From: DATMBF01 sp035559595
GTDB lineage: Bacteria; Bacteroidota; Ignavibacteria; UBA10030
DNA length: 64,000 bases
NCBI GenBank assembly: GCA_035559595.1
Contig: DATMBF010000011.1
Coordinates: 45,275 to 109,274, forward strand
Direction: 5' to 3'
Position 1 is the first letter of the stretch. The number at the start of each line of letters is the position of its first letter. The notes under the pieces are model-generated. The model saw nothing but the letters and a program-made list of their open reading frames with translations. It did not search any database and was not told the DNA's origin. Shown in pieces: positions 25,903 through 34,887 of this stretch. A program made the position numbers and the translations under genes.

Positions 25903-26145
25903 TCAAGATTTGGAAAGACTTCGGATGAGGGCTTTTGCCTCGTCCGCCCGTTCCTTGGAAACCAGAACTCTCACTGCGCCGGCCCCGCCCGGGCTGATTT
26001 GCCATGGTGCCAGCGTCCCCATCACTTCATTGTTCAGTACCGCGGGTATGCCGTTGTTCTCAAGAAAATTCCGCATCAGATTGGCTTCAACGGGATCGGC
26101 CGCAAAGACGACGATGAGATCCGGATCGGAAAAAATTTTTCTCAA
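25903..26145 (-). CDS. DUF2007-type small signal-transducing protein
   Basis: 80 residues: VVFAADPVEANLMRNFLENN, GIPAVLNNEVMGT, VRVLVSKERADEAKALI. This is the pattern of DUF2007 (putative prokaryotic signal-transducing protein), a ferredoxin-like fold of unknown role. It starts with a TTG at 26145 that overlaps the YbjQ stop as TTGA, so translation is probably coupled. No separate ribosome binding site is seen. Confidence 0.82.
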   Translation of the reverse strand: MRKIFSDPDLIVVFAADPVEANLMRNFLENNGIPAVLNNEVMGTLAPWQISPGGAGAVRVLVSKERADEAKALIRSLSKS

Positions 26146-26462
26146 TCGAGAACGACGGCTGTGCCGCTCGCGCTGACCATGAGCATGCCGTTGGCGGCCC
26201 CAAGGGTTTCGTAGTCAAGGTCAACCCCCACAACCGCATTGGCGCCCAGACCTCGCGCCTGTTCCTGAAGTTCTTCCAGGGCAATCTCTTTGGCCTTCTT
26301 CAACTCCTTTTCGTAACTTGCAGATCGTCCGCCGACGATGTCGCGAATTCCTGCAAAGAGGTCTTTAAAAATGTTGGCGCCAAGAATTGCCTCGCCCGTC
26401 ACTAGTCCTATGTATTTCGTGATCCGCTTGCCTTCCACCGTTGGTGTTGTTGTGATCAGCAT
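26142..26462 (-). CDS. YbjQ (UPF0145) family protein
   Basis: 106 residues: TTTPTVEGKRITKYIGLVTG, GEAILGANIFKDLFAGIRDI, GANAVVGVDLDYETLG. This matches the YbjQ/UPF0145 (DUF74) family, pentameric proteins sometimes annotated as heavy-metal-binding. Full length for the family. It is coupled to the following DUF2007 gene by a TTGA overlap and lies downstream of the ferritin terminator. Confidence 0.93.
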   Translation of the reverse strand: MLITTTPTVEGKRITKYIGLVTGEAILGANIFKDLFAGIRDIVGGRSASYEKELKKAKEIALEELQEQARGLGANAVVGVDLDYETLGAANGMLMVSASGTAVVLD

Positions 26463-26489
26463 AAAGTCTCCCGAGAGTTAAGGTGAATG

Positions 26490-26521
26490 AAAAAGCCGCC
26501 TCGTTGATTGGACGAAGCGGC
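26490..26521 (-). terminator. Rho-independent terminator of the ferritin gene
   Basis: The minus strand reads GCCGCTTCGT, a 7-base loop, ACGAGGCGGC and TTTTT. The 10-base arms pair with one G-T wobble, and the T-run follows directly. It lies 26 bases after the ferritin stop. Confidence 0.85.
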
Positions 26522-26546
26522 CTTCGTTTTGTTTCAGTGATGTGAT

Positions 26547-27041
26547 TTACTCCTTCGACCGCGCCCCAAGCTGCCGATCGAGCATGATCATGGCGGTAGG
26601 CGAGTCACCGATCATTTTGAGCTGATCGACAATGCCAAGGGCCGTTTTTTCCTCCTCCACCTGTTCGTTGATAAACCACTGCAGCATGACCTGAGTCGGA
26701 TAATCATTCTCCTTCATGGCCATCGAGTAAAGGTCGTTGATCATTCCCGTCACTTTTCTCTCATGTTCGAGTGCCATGGAGAAGACTTCCAACGGTGACT
26801 TGAACTCGGTTTGCGGCTGCTGGATTGCCTTCAAGACGACTTTCCCATCTCGGTCATTAATATAATTGAAAATCTTCATCGCATGTCCGTACTCTTCTTG
26901 GCTCTGAACGCGCATCCATTGTGCAAAGCCGGGATAGTTGGCATCGTCCAAATAGGCGGACATAGCCAAATAAAGATACGAGGCATAGAATTCGTGATTG
27001 ATTTGGTTATTGAGAGCATCTTGCATGGACTTACTCAACAT
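26547..27041 (-). CDS. ftnA: Ferritin
   Basis: 164 residues, the usual length of bacterial non-haem ferritin. Ferroxidase ligands lie in NHEFYASYLYLAMSAY, QSQEEYGHAMKIFNYI and LEHERKVTGMINDLY, with INEQVEEEKTAL near the third iron site. It oxidises and stores iron as a 24-mer. AAGGAG precedes the ATG at 27041. An 8-G run lies about 42 bases upstream of the start. A single-gene unit closed by a terminator is suggested. Confidence 0.95.
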   Translation of the reverse strand: MLSKSMQDALNNQINHEFYASYLYLAMSAYLDDANYPGFAQWMRVQSQEEYGHAMKIFNYINDRDGKVVLKAIQQPQTEFKSPLEVFSMALEHERKVTGMINDLYSMAMKENDYPTQVMLQWFINEQVEEEKTALGIVDQLKMIGDSPTAMIMLDRQLGARSKE

Positions 27042-27120
27042 ATCAACTTCTCCTTGTGCTTGTGAGTCTGACGATCACCGATGGGGGGGGATAATGTACG
27101 ACATTCTAAGCAGAAATTCA

Positions 27121-28410
27121 TCAGTATTTCGAATCAAGCGCGCTCGCATCGATGCGAAGAATTGTTTGGAGAAGGACGTTCGCGCCGTTAGCCATGTCGT
27201 GAGGATGTGTGAACTCTTTAGGTGAGTGACTGATACCCTCCACACTTGGAACAAAGATCATTCCCGACGGCGCAATCGTTGCAATGTTCTGGGTATCGTG
27301 TCCAGCACCGCTTGGCATGAGCTTGATTGTTAGTCCAAGCGCCTTTGCCGACTCAACGATGATGGATCGAATCCGCTCATCGGTGGGGGCGGGAATGGAC
27401 GACGGTTCGAGAAGAGCAAAGGAGATTCGTGTTCCGGTTTGTTGCTCGATGGTCTTTGCCTCCTTCCTGATTTGTTCGAAGAGACGATCAATCTTCTCGG
27501 CCGACAAGTCACGGAGCTCAAGACTCATGACGACTTTTCCGGCAATGACATTTGGTGCTCCTGGCTCGGCAAAGATGCGTCCTACGGTTCCAACCTGCCG
27601 ACCGGGTTCACTCGTGACAACGCTGTTTACTCCGATGATGAGATGAGCAGCGGCGAGGAGGGCGTCTTTCCGCCGGTTCATCGGTGTTGTGCCGGCGTGA
27701 TTGGCAAATCCCTCAATTGTCACGTTCCACCATTTGATACCGACGATCCCCTCAACGACGCCGATATCGATCTTTTCTTCGTACAGCGTCGCTCCCTGTT
27801 CAATATGTAGCTCGATAAATGCCTTGATTTCGCCCTTCTTTCTTGCGGCATCGGAGAGGCGATCATAGTTCCCGCCGATGGTTCGAAGGCCATCGCGAAT
27901 GGTTTTGCCGCTATGGCTTACGACATCAAGCGCCTCCTTCGGCAAGGTGCCGATCATGGCCCGGCTTCCGACGAGTCCGCCTTCTTCGTTGGAAAAAACA
28001 ACTACTTCGAGTGGGTGGCGGGTCTGGATACGGCTTTCGTGCAGAGTCTGTACGCACTCGATGGCACTAATGACGCCGACATCGCCGTCATAGTTACCTC
28101 CGCGCGGCACTGCATCGATGTGCGAGCCGAAGAGAATGACGGGAAGCTTCGGATCTGATCCTTCTCGCCGACCGATGATGTTCCCCGCTGCATCAATACG
28201 GACAGTCAGTCCAGCCTCTCGCATGAGCTGCATGATATACTCGCGTCCCTGCACATCAGCTTCGCTGTATGCTACGCGCATATTGCCTGCGTCGGTCTTG
28301 CCGAATTCCGCAAGCTTCACGATGCGCTCCTCGATCCGCTGAGTGTTGACTCGGACCGTTTGTGCGTGGGCGAGTGTAACGAGAACTACAGCAAGCGCGA
28401 TGTGTTTCAT
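27121..28410 (-). CDS. Secreted M20 family hydantoinase/carbamoylase-type amidase
   Basis: 429 residues with a short signal peptide (HIALAVVLVTLAHA). Metal-binding motifs are FGSHIDAVPRGGNYDGDVGV and VVVFSNEEGG; the dimerisation domain has GFANHAGTTPMNRRKD, and the C-terminal histidine region is MPSGAGHDTQN. The pattern matches N-carbamoyl-L-amino-acid hydrolases and allantoate amidohydrolase relatives. It releases an amino acid from an N-carbamoyl or related amide, probably in the periplasm. Neighbours on the same strand are further amide hydrolases. Confidence 0.9.
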   Translation of the reverse strand: MKHIALAVVLVTLAHAQTVRVNTQRIEERIVKLAEFGKTDAGNMRVAYSEADVQGREYIMQLMREAGLTVRIDAAGNIIGRREGSDPKLPVILFGSHIDAVPRGGNYDGDVGVISAIECVQTLHESRIQTRHPLEVVVFSNEEGGLVGSRAMIGTLPKEALDVVSHSGKTIRDGLRTIGGNYDRLSDAARKKGEIKAFIELHIEQGATLYEEKIDIGVVEGIVGIKWWNVTIEGFANHAGTTPMNRRKDALLAAAHLIIGVNSVVTSEPGRQVGTVGRIFAEPGAPNVIAGKVVMSLELRDLSAEKIDRLFEQIRKEAKTIEQQTGTRISFALLEPSSIPAPTDERIRSIIVESAKALGLTIKLMPSGAGHDTQNIATIAPSGMIFVPSVEGISHSPKEFTHPHDMANGANVLLQTILRIDASALDSKY

Positions 28411-28469
28411 GGTTTCATTATTCGTATCTCAGCGATACCGTTGCGTCAATCCAATATTCCACTCCCTCA

Positions 28470-29732
28470 TCATTCCATTTTGTAGGTTTTTCCTTCCTTC
28501 ATCACAAACTTCACCCGCTCGAGGGCCCGGATGTTCTCGAGAGGGTTGCCCTCAACCGCAATAATATCGGCATACTTACCCGGCTCGAGAGTGCCGATCT
28601 CCCTCTCCATGCGAAGGAGCTCTGATGCGGTCAATGTTGCAGATCGAATCGCATCGAGCGGTTTCATTCCATAATCTACCATCAGGATAAACTCCCGAAC
28701 GGAGGTTCCATGCGCGTATGCCCCGACATCCGTTCCAAAAGCAATCTTTACCCCCATCTTCATGGCTTTTTGAAACACCTCTCTGTGTCGCGCAACGATT
28801 CTGCGACGAAACTCAGTATCGTCTTCCGGATGCTCGGGAATGTAAACGCCAAGTGTAGGACACCAGTATGTTCCTTTCTGCACCATAAGTCTCAGAATCT
28901 CATCGTCCATCAGCATTCCATGCTCGATCGACCGCGCGCCACCGAGAATGGCATTCTTTGCCCCTTCACCGCCGTAGGCATGAGCGGCGACGTCTTTCCC
29001 AAACCGCTTTGCCTCGTTCACAACGGCCTGAACCTCTTCGATGGAGACCTGACTCATAGGCTCAAGCGTTTGCGGATTGATGTGGCGTAACGTGCCGGTC
29101 GCATAGAGCTTAATCCAATCCGCGCCGTACTTGATTTGACGGCGCACTTCCGCAACCATCGCTTCTTTCGAGTCGGCCATGGCAGCAAGGTTGGGGATGT
29201 GCAGAGCGGGATTGAGATAGACATTCATGTGCCCACCGGTAATCGAGAGCGCCAGTGTCGAAACGAGCATGCGCGGCCCGGGGATGATCCCTTTGTTGAT
29301 GCCGTCGCGAATAGCAACATCGGCAAACTCGGCCCCCTCGCTGTCAACATCCCTCAATGTCGTGAAGCCTGCTTCGAGATTCTTCTTTGCGGCTGCAACT
29401 CCCTGCACTGTTCTGAATGCCTGGGTCTTTCCGACGTTTGGAGGAATTCCCCGCTCATCCTCGGGTTGAAGCAACACATGCGTGTGGCAATCTATAAGAC
29501 CCGGCAACACAGTCAAGTTCGAGAGGTCGATAACCGTCACGTCGGAGGGGATTGTGATGTGAGAACCGATGCTTATGATCCGCCCACCTTCAATGACGAT
29601 CGTTTGATTGGGGAGGAGATTACCGGATTTCGGATCAAGCAAACGACCCGCTTTGATAGCAGTAGCTTGTGGAGTTGAGACCGAGGCGAGGGTGAGCAAC
29701 AAGAAGGCTAAAAGAGGAATTCGAATGAGCAT
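28470..29732 (-). CDS. Secreted amidohydrolase (imidazolonepropionase/prolidase-like)
   Basis: 420 residues with a signal peptide (IPLLAFLLLTLASVSTPQ). The metal motif LPGLIDCHTHVLLQ, the second-shell HAYGGEGAKNAILGGARSIE and FGTDVGAYAHG, and the C-terminal GTLEPGKYADIIAVEGNPLE define the amidohydrolase superfamily. It is closest to secreted Xaa-Pro dipeptidase or imidazolonepropionase-like enzymes. A strong ribosome binding site (AAAGGAGGGG) precedes the ATG at 29732. Hydrolysis of blocked dipeptides is a reasonable inference. Confidence 0.9.
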   Translation of the reverse strand: MLIRIPLLAFLLLTLASVSTPQATAIKAGRLLDPKSGNLLPNQTIVIEGGRIISIGSHITIPSDVTVIDLSNLTVLPGLIDCHTHVLLQPEDERGIPPNVGKTQAFRTVQGVAAAKKNLEAGFTTLRDVDSEGAEFADVAIRDGINKGIIPGPRMLVSTLALSITGGHMNVYLNPALHIPNLAAMADSKEAMVAEVRRQIKYGADWIKLYATGTLRHINPQTLEPMSQVSIEEVQAVVNEAKRFGKDVAAHAYGGEGAKNAILGGARSIEHGMLMDDEILRLMVQKGTYWCPTLGVYIPEHPEDDTEFRRRIVARHREVFQKAMKMGVKIAFGTDVGAYAHGTSVREFILMVDYGMKPLDAIRSATLTASELLRMEREIGTLEPGKYADIIAVEGNPLENIRALERVKFVMKEGKTYKME

Positions 29733-29844
29733 ATGATGCCCCTCCTTTGCGTTTGTAAAGACGTAATTGGAAAGAACCCCTCATCAGAGCAAGCCGAAAC
29801 CTTCGGACTGAGGCCATCACGGAGCATTGGGTTGAGAATTGAAG

Positions 29845-31521
29845 TTACATCCTCCGAAGTGCACGTCCGGGTTTGGCTCCGGTATGGGATCCGTTTTCGA
29901 CAACAAACTGCCCATTCACCAGAACATGGTGAATGCCAACCGGATACCGGTGAGGATCATCGAACGTCGCTTCATCGCGGATCGTTGCCGCATCAAAGAC
30001 CACGAGGTCAGCCTTAAGATTCCTGGCAATTCGCCCGCGGTCGCGAATCCCGATCTGGTCGGCAGGCATGCTGGTCATCTTCTTGATCGCTGTGGGAAGA
30101 TCGAACAGCTTTCGCTCCCGGCAGTAATGGCCCAGCACGCGAGGGAAGGCTCCATACGAGCGAGGGTGAGGTCTCGATTGTCCGGCCCGTCCGACAGGAC
30201 TCATGCTCGAGCCGTCCGAGCCCACCATCACGAGTGGATGGGAAAGAACCATGTCAACGTTCTCCGCACTGATGCCGTGACCGACAAATCCCACCGCCCC
30301 TTCTTCCTCCTGAATCAGCCGCAACAAAGCATCGACCGGTTCTACTTTCCACTCAGCGGCAATTGCGTGAAGATGTTTGCCGACAACCGATTGATTCTTG
30401 GCAGTGCTCACGCGACTGATCGCGACGAGATCGTATGCACCCGGACTTTCCGACACTTTGCGATCTGCTTCTCGCCGAATTGTGGTGCGTTGTTGCTTGT
30501 CGGCCAATCGCTTGAGCATGGCCGATGTCCCGCCTTCCAACGCCCAGCCGGGGAGAAAAACGGTAAGGCTGGTGGAGAATGCCGTGTACGGATAGGCATC
30601 GGCCAAGACGTTGACGCCGCCTTCACGCGCCGATTCAATGAGGTCGAGGGCGGCGCGTTGCTTTTTCCAATAGGGGCGACCGGCAGCTTTTAAGTGGGAG
30701 ATTTCAACGCGAGCTCCCGTGCGGCGTCCGATCTCAATTGCCTCAGCAACAGCTTCGAGCAACATCGCTTCTTCGTCGCGGATGTGCGAAGCATAAAGTC
30801 CACCGTATCGTGCCACAATGCGGACAAGTTCTACAATCTCGTCTGTCTTTGTGAACTGGCCAGGAATATATTCAAGCCCCGTTGAAACGCCGAACGCTCC
30901 TTCATCCATTCCTGCTTCGACCGAAGCGAGAACGGCCCGAAGCTCATCCTGATTCAGCTCGCGATCAACATTTCCCACAACATTCGAGCGCAGTGTGCCC
31001 TGTCCTATGAGCAGCGCTTGATTGATAGAGAGCCTGTCCCTTTCCAGCCGTGAACAATACGAAGAGACAGAGTTCCAATCCAGCTCAATTCCTTCCTCTT
31101 TGTAGCGTTCTTTTCTTCGTCTGCCTTCTTCGTTCTCGACAAATGGTGCAGCAGAGGACCCGCAATTTCCCGTCAGCTCGGTTGTAACGCCTTGTCGAAC
31201 GCGACTGTCGGCTGTCGAATAGGCGAGGATGTTCCCATCTGAGTGGGAATGAATGTCGATGAATCCAGGCGCGACGTGAAAACCTGAGATATCCACAACT
31301 CGCTTTGCTTGCTCAGACGAAATCGATCCAAGCCCTGTTATCACTTCACCCTGAATGCCAATGTCTCCCTTCCACGCCGGTCCCCCTGTCCCATCGAGAA
31401 AGGTGCCTCCTTGAAGAACGATGTCGAAGGAAGGGCGTACGTGAAGACGGAATGCCGGTAAGGCAAGAGCTCCAGCGGCGAGGGCAGATGACTTGATGAA
31501 GGCGCGACGGGATTTCAGCAT
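29845..31521 (-). CDS. D-aminoacylase/N-acyl-D-amino-acid deacylase
   Basis: 558 residues with a twin-arginine signal (RRAFIKSSALAAGALALPAF). The metal motif FIDIHSHSDG, the family motif VRQGVTTELTGNCGSSAAPF, and HIRDEEAMLLEAVAEAIEIG with EISHLKAAGRPYWKK match D-aminoacylases, which release D-amino acids from N-acyl derivatives. Export folded via Tat fits a zinc enzyme. A D-amino-acid-oxidase-like gene follows 15 bases upstream on the same strand, consistent with a D-amino-acid pathway. Confidence 0.92.
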   Translation of the reverse strand: MLKSRRAFIKSSALAAGALALPAFRLHVRPSFDIVLQGGTFLDGTGGPAWKGDIGIQGEVITGLGSISSEQAKRVVDISGFHVAPGFIDIHSHSDGNILAYSTADSRVRQGVTTELTGNCGSSAAPFVENEEGRRRKERYKEEGIELDWNSVSSYCSRLERDRLSINQALLIGQGTLRSNVVGNVDRELNQDELRAVLASVEAGMDEGAFGVSTGLEYIPGQFTKTDEIVELVRIVARYGGLYASHIRDEEAMLLEAVAEAIEIGRRTGARVEISHLKAAGRPYWKKQRAALDLIESAREGGVNVLADAYPYTAFSTSLTVFLPGWALEGGTSAMLKRLADKQQRTTIRREADRKVSESPGAYDLVAISRVSTAKNQSVVGKHLHAIAAEWKVEPVDALLRLIQEEEGAVGFVGHGISAENVDMVLSHPLVMVGSDGSSMSPVGRAGQSRPHPRSYGAFPRVLGHYCRERKLFDLPTAIKKMTSMPADQIGIRDRGRIARNLKADLVVFDAATIRDEATFDDPHRYPVGIHHVLVNGQFVVENGSHTGAKPGRALRRM

Positions 31522-31536
31522 AAGGTTTGCTCCAAA

Positions 31537-32517
31537 CTAACTTTGATTCTTCTGTCTGAGTTCATTGGCAATCAGCGCTACGTTGTCAGCACATCCCCAA
31601 GAAAGGGTAAATCCTGCCCCGCCGTGACCGTAGTTGTGGATAATGAAGCTTGAAGGTGAGACACGTTCAAGCTCCAGCCGAACTGTCGGGCGCCCCGGTC
31701 GAAGCCCAACCTTGTGGCTCAGCACTTTTGCGGTCCGCAGTCGGTCGTCGATTTCACTGCACTTCTTGATGATCGTTGAAGCCGTTTCCGGCCTAACTTC
31801 CAGACTCCAATCATTCTCTTCAGCCGTCCCACCCAAAACGCAATCCTTGCTGCGTGGGACAATATACAGAAGCGATCGTGGTCCTTCAACATCAACAACA
31901 CACCGTCGTACGTGTGGGGCGCTCACGATGACGGTCTGACCGCGAATTGGGTAAAGGGATTTGTCATGAACCAACTCCCGCGCACCGATACCCGCACAAT
32001 TTACAAGAAGGGGATGCTCGTGCAAAAGATCGGCAATTGAACTCACAGATCGCTGTTGAATCGTTCCCCCAAGCCCCTGAAACCGGTTCATCAGCCATTG
32101 CATATACACTGGCGTTTCGATCAATGGTGTTTCCATCGAAAACGCCGATGGATAGTCCGGTCCGTATATTGAGGGTTGGATCTTTGCGTAGGTGCGGACA
32201 CCATCCTTCCACCAGGGTATTTCTCTCTGCGTTGGGAAGAGTTCTGTCAATTCAATGATCGAGACGCCCGTTTGTGAGTCGTTTGACAGTTTGTAGAACT
32301 CGTCGAGACTCGTTCGAGCCCACCGTAGAACCTTCTCCAGCGGCCCGGTTTTGTAGGGATACCAAACTGCAGCAGCAGTGTCGGAGGTCGTGTGGGGTGG
32401 AAGTTCCCTGGCAATAATTGTTACCCGGAATCTTTGCTCCAACAACCTGATGCCGGTACTTAACCCAATAACGCCGCAACCGATAACAGCGATAGGCCGG
32501 TTTTTCGGAGTACTCAA
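31537..32517 (-). CDS. D-amino-acid oxidase-like FAD oxidoreductase
   Basis: 326 residues. The N-terminal FAD motif VIGCGVIGLSTGIRLLEQ and the C-terminal D-amino-acid oxidase signature HNYGHGGAGFTLSWG are present, with LYPIRGQTVIVSAPH between. It would oxidise D-amino acids to 2-oxo acids. The start is a TTG at 32517 that overlaps the MocA-like stop as TTGA; an ATG farther upstream would extend into that gene with non-family sequence. The adjacent D-aminoacylase could supply its substrate. Confidence 0.87.
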   Translation of the reverse strand: MSTPKNRPIAVIGCGVIGLSTGIRLLEQRFRVTIIARELPPHTTSDTAAAVWYPYKTGPLEKVLRWARTSLDEFYKLSNDSQTGVSIIELTELFPTQREIPWWKDGVRTYAKIQPSIYGPDYPSAFSMETPLIETPVYMQWLMNRFQGLGGTIQQRSVSSIADLLHEHPLLVNCAGIGARELVHDKSLYPIRGQTVIVSAPHVRRCVVDVEGPRSLLYIVPRSKDCVLGGTAEENDWSLEVRPETASTIIKKCSEIDDRLRTAKVLSHKVGLRPGRPTVRLELERVSPSSFIIHNYGHGGAGFTLSWGCADNVALIANELRQKNQS

Positions 32518-33110
32518 GATGATGAGCGAGTTAGTTTCTCGTAATCGGCGGGAGTGTCGACATCGACCGCGCCGAGAGGAAAGGGGATGCACGTTACAAG
32601 ATCACGGTGTTTCTGTAACACCAATTTCGCTCCGCTATCACCGGTAACGTTCGTCAGCTCAGGGAAGAATTGCTTGTCGAACAGTGCCGGGACACCGATT
32701 GTGCCGGAGTACTCAGATGCAACGATCTTCCTTCCACCCGTTCGATAAGGATCGATGATGGCATTGAGAGTATCGGCGGAAATCAGAGGCTGGTCGGCCA
32801 GCATAATGAGTGCAGCATCGGCAAAACGTGCAATCATGTGAATGCCGGCGAACAATGAGCTCCCCATTCCTTTTTCCCAATTCCGATTCGTGATGATCGT
32901 TACGGAAAGTCCCTGGAGTTCCGCCTGCATTCGCTCTGCTTCGTATCCGACAACCACAGTAACCGAATCGGCTTTTGATGAGAGGGCTGTCTCTGTGACA
33001 AATCGAAGGAGAGATCTTCCGTTGAATGCAAGGAGTTGCTTGGGTGTACCAAATCGCGAAGAGTTGCCGGCAGCAAGAATGAGGATGGCGATATGCGGTG
33101 GAGAGTTCAC
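32514..33110 (-). CDS. MocA/MobA-like nucleotidyltransferase
   Basis: 198 residues. LAAGNSSRFGTPKQLLAFNG is the nucleotide-binding signature of molybdenum cofactor cytidylyltransferase (MocA) and its relatives. MLADQPLISADTLNAIID and VDVDTPADYEKL complete the pattern. MocA makes molybdopterin cytosine dinucleotide, which xanthine-dehydrogenase-type enzymes use; XdhC and an IorAB-like enzyme lie 0.6-5 kb away on the same strand. The start is a GTG at 33110 with no clear ribosome binding site. Confidence 0.88.
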   Translation of the reverse strand: MNSPPHIAILILAAGNSSRFGTPKQLLAFNGRSLLRFVTETALSSKADSVTVVVGYEAERMQAELQGLSVTIITNRNWEKGMGSSLFAGIHMIARFADAALIMLADQPLISADTLNAIIDPYRTGGRKIVASEYSGTIGVPALFDKQFFPELTNVTGDSGAKLVLQKHRDLVTCIPFPLGAVDVDTPADYEKLTRSSS

Positions 33111-33128
33111 CGGCGCCCAGTGAGAAAG

Positions 33129-33156
33129 GAAAAGCGGGCGATGGTTGTCGCCCGCT
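33129..33156 (-). terminator. Rho-independent terminator of the OsmC gene
   Basis: The minus strand reads AGCGGGCGA, a 6-base loop, TCGCCCGCT and TTTTCC. The arms are perfect 9-mers, ten bases after the OsmC-family stop. Confidence 0.8.
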
Positions 33157-33165
33157 GGTGGAGAG

Positions 33166-33594
33166 CTACTTCACGAGTTTTGCTTTGAGTGTGATCTCGG
33201 CTCCAGTGAGCAGTTGAGATACGGGGCAGTTCTTCTTTGCTGTTTCGGCCAGCTCCTTGAACTTGGACTCATCGATGCCGGGCACAACGCCTTCGGTTTC
33301 CAATTCGACCGTGGTGATCTTGAACGCCGTCTCGACTTTATTCAGGTGCACTTTTGCCGTTGTGCTGACGCGCGTCGGCGTGAATCCCGCTTTGGCAAGG
33401 CCGTTGGAGAATGCCATGGAAAAACACCCGGCGTGAGCTGCAGCGATGAGTTCTTCCGGGTTTGTGCCGACGCCTTCCTCGAAGCGGGATGCAAATGAGT
33501 ATTTGCCCTCATAAGCTCCCGAGCTCATTTTCATGGTTCCTTTTCCTTGCTGAAGATTTCCTTCCCAGACAGCGCTTGCAGTTCGTACAGGCAT
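33166..33594 (-). CDS. osmC: OsmC family peroxiredoxin
   Basis: 142 residues. The first catalytic Cys lies in AAAHAGCFSMAFSNGL and the second in KKNCPVSQLL; the N-terminal Arg/Glu pair (SFASRFEEGVGTNPEELIAA) matches OsmC. It reduces organic hydroperoxides. AAAGGAG precedes the ATG at 33594, preferred over a GTG two codons earlier. A TACTTTTG box at 33642-33649 (minus strand) may be its -7 element. It closes with its own terminator. Confidence 0.92.
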   Translation of the reverse strand: MPVRTASAVWEGNLQQGKGTMKMSSGAYEGKYSFASRFEEGVGTNPEELIAAAHAGCFSMAFSNGLAKAGFTPTRVSTTAKVHLNKVETAFKITTVELETEGVVPGIDESKFKELAETAKKNCPVSQLLTGAEITLKAKLVK

Positions 33595-33752
33595 GTTCAC
33601 TCCTTTGTTGAATGGGGGATGTGCTAAGGTAAAAAGACGAACAAAAGTAGAAGGATTTTGCTGAAATTTCCAGACTGTTGTTGCGCACGCAAACGCAAGA
33701 ATGAGGTGACAAAGACTACGTGAAAAGGCTTCTTGCAGAGCCCCTCATGGTC

Positions 33753-34862
33753 CTAGTGAATTGGTCCTTTCCGCTCCCTCAAGAATCCTCCCCGGCGATT
33801 ACTCATCACTGACTGGATTTCCGAAATGATGGCCAGGGCGATTTCTTCGGGTGTCTCAGCGCCGATGTCCAGTCCAACCGGTGTATAAACTCTCGCAATC
33901 TGCTCCTCCGTCAATGAAAAACCCTCCTGACGTAACTTCTGAAATATCATGTTGGATTTCGTGGTTGGACCGAGCAAACCGATATACCGAATCGGTGATT
34001 GAAGAAGGTGCTTCAAATAAAACGCGTCGTGTGAATAATTGTGAGTCATGATCAGAGCTACAGTTTCCGGAGTCGGAAAAACTCTCTCCGGCATTCTCCC
34101 AACTTCGGTCAAGACAACGGCAGCAGCATCCGGAAAGTGCTCCTTCCTGGCAAAGGCCGATCGATGATCGATCACGGTGATGTCCCATCCGAGTTCGGAA
34201 GCCAACCGGCATACCGGCACGGCATCAGGTCCTGCTCCAAAAATCATTAAAGACGTCGGCGGGTGAATTACCTCAAAAAAGAGTTCGACCGACGCATCGG
34301 CATGTTCATAGATTCGGTTGGTGGACTGACCGGCTGTCAAGGCAGACCTTGCATCTCGAATAATGTCGTCTTTAAGCTGCTCGTGGGAAATCTCGTTTGC
34401 GAGAATATCCGAAGCGGTGATGAGAGCTCTGGAGGGAACCTTGGCAAGATGCATGGATTCGGAGCGGATTACTGTGGCAATAACGCCCACAGAGTGGCTG
34501 TTCAAGCGTGACTCAATGAAATCCATGACTCTCTGACATTCCGTGGAGTCGCTGGGCTCGAGAAGAACCAGTACTCGTCCTGGACAACCAAGTCCCAATC
34601 CCCAGATTGAATCCACATCGCTTGTCGAATCGTAGCCCACGATCTTTGCAGTATTTGTTTTCAGCACATCACGCGCATGTTCGAGCAGATCGGAATCGAG
34701 GCAGCCTCCGCTAACGAGTCCGACCGTTTGCCCATCCTCCTCGATAAGCATTCGCGCTCCCGGCCGACGATAGGTTGATCCCTGTGTCTTCACAACAGTG
34801 GCAAGAACGGCGCGACTGCGCGCACTGGAGAATCGGGCAAGGATGTCTTTGAGTTCCTTCAT
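33753..34862 (-). CDS. xdhC: XdhC family molybdenum-cofactor insertion protein
   Basis: 369 residues. The N-terminal XdhC/CoxI domain has AVLATVVKTQGSTYRRPGAR and GLVSGGCLDSDLLEHA; the C-terminal Rossmann domain has MIFGAGPDAVPVCRLASELG and ALIMTHNYSHDAFYLKHLL. XdhC proteins bind and sulphurate the molybdenum cofactor and hand it to xanthine-dehydrogenase-type enzymes, here probably the IorA/IorB pair 0.6 kb upstream. The ATG at 34862 (after GGAG) was preferred over a GTG five codons earlier. Confidence 0.92.
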   Translation of the reverse strand: MKELKDILARFSSARSRAVLATVVKTQGSTYRRPGARMLIEEDGQTVGLVSGGCLDSDLLEHARDVLKTNTAKIVGYDSTSDVDSIWGLGLGCPGRVLVLLEPSDSTECQRVMDFIESRLNSHSVGVIATVIRSESMHLAKVPSRALITASDILANEISHEQLKDDIIRDARSALTAGQSTNRIYEHADASVELFFEVIHPPTSLMIFGAGPDAVPVCRLASELGWDITVIDHRSAFARKEHFPDAAAVVLTEVGRMPERVFPTPETVALIMTHNYSHDAFYLKHLLQSPIRYIGLLGPTTKSNMIFQKLRQEGFSLTEEQIARVYTPVGLDIGAETPEEIALAIISEIQSVMSNRRGGFLRERKGPIH

Positions 34863-34887
34863 TCTCTCCAAGCTCACCAGTCAAATG

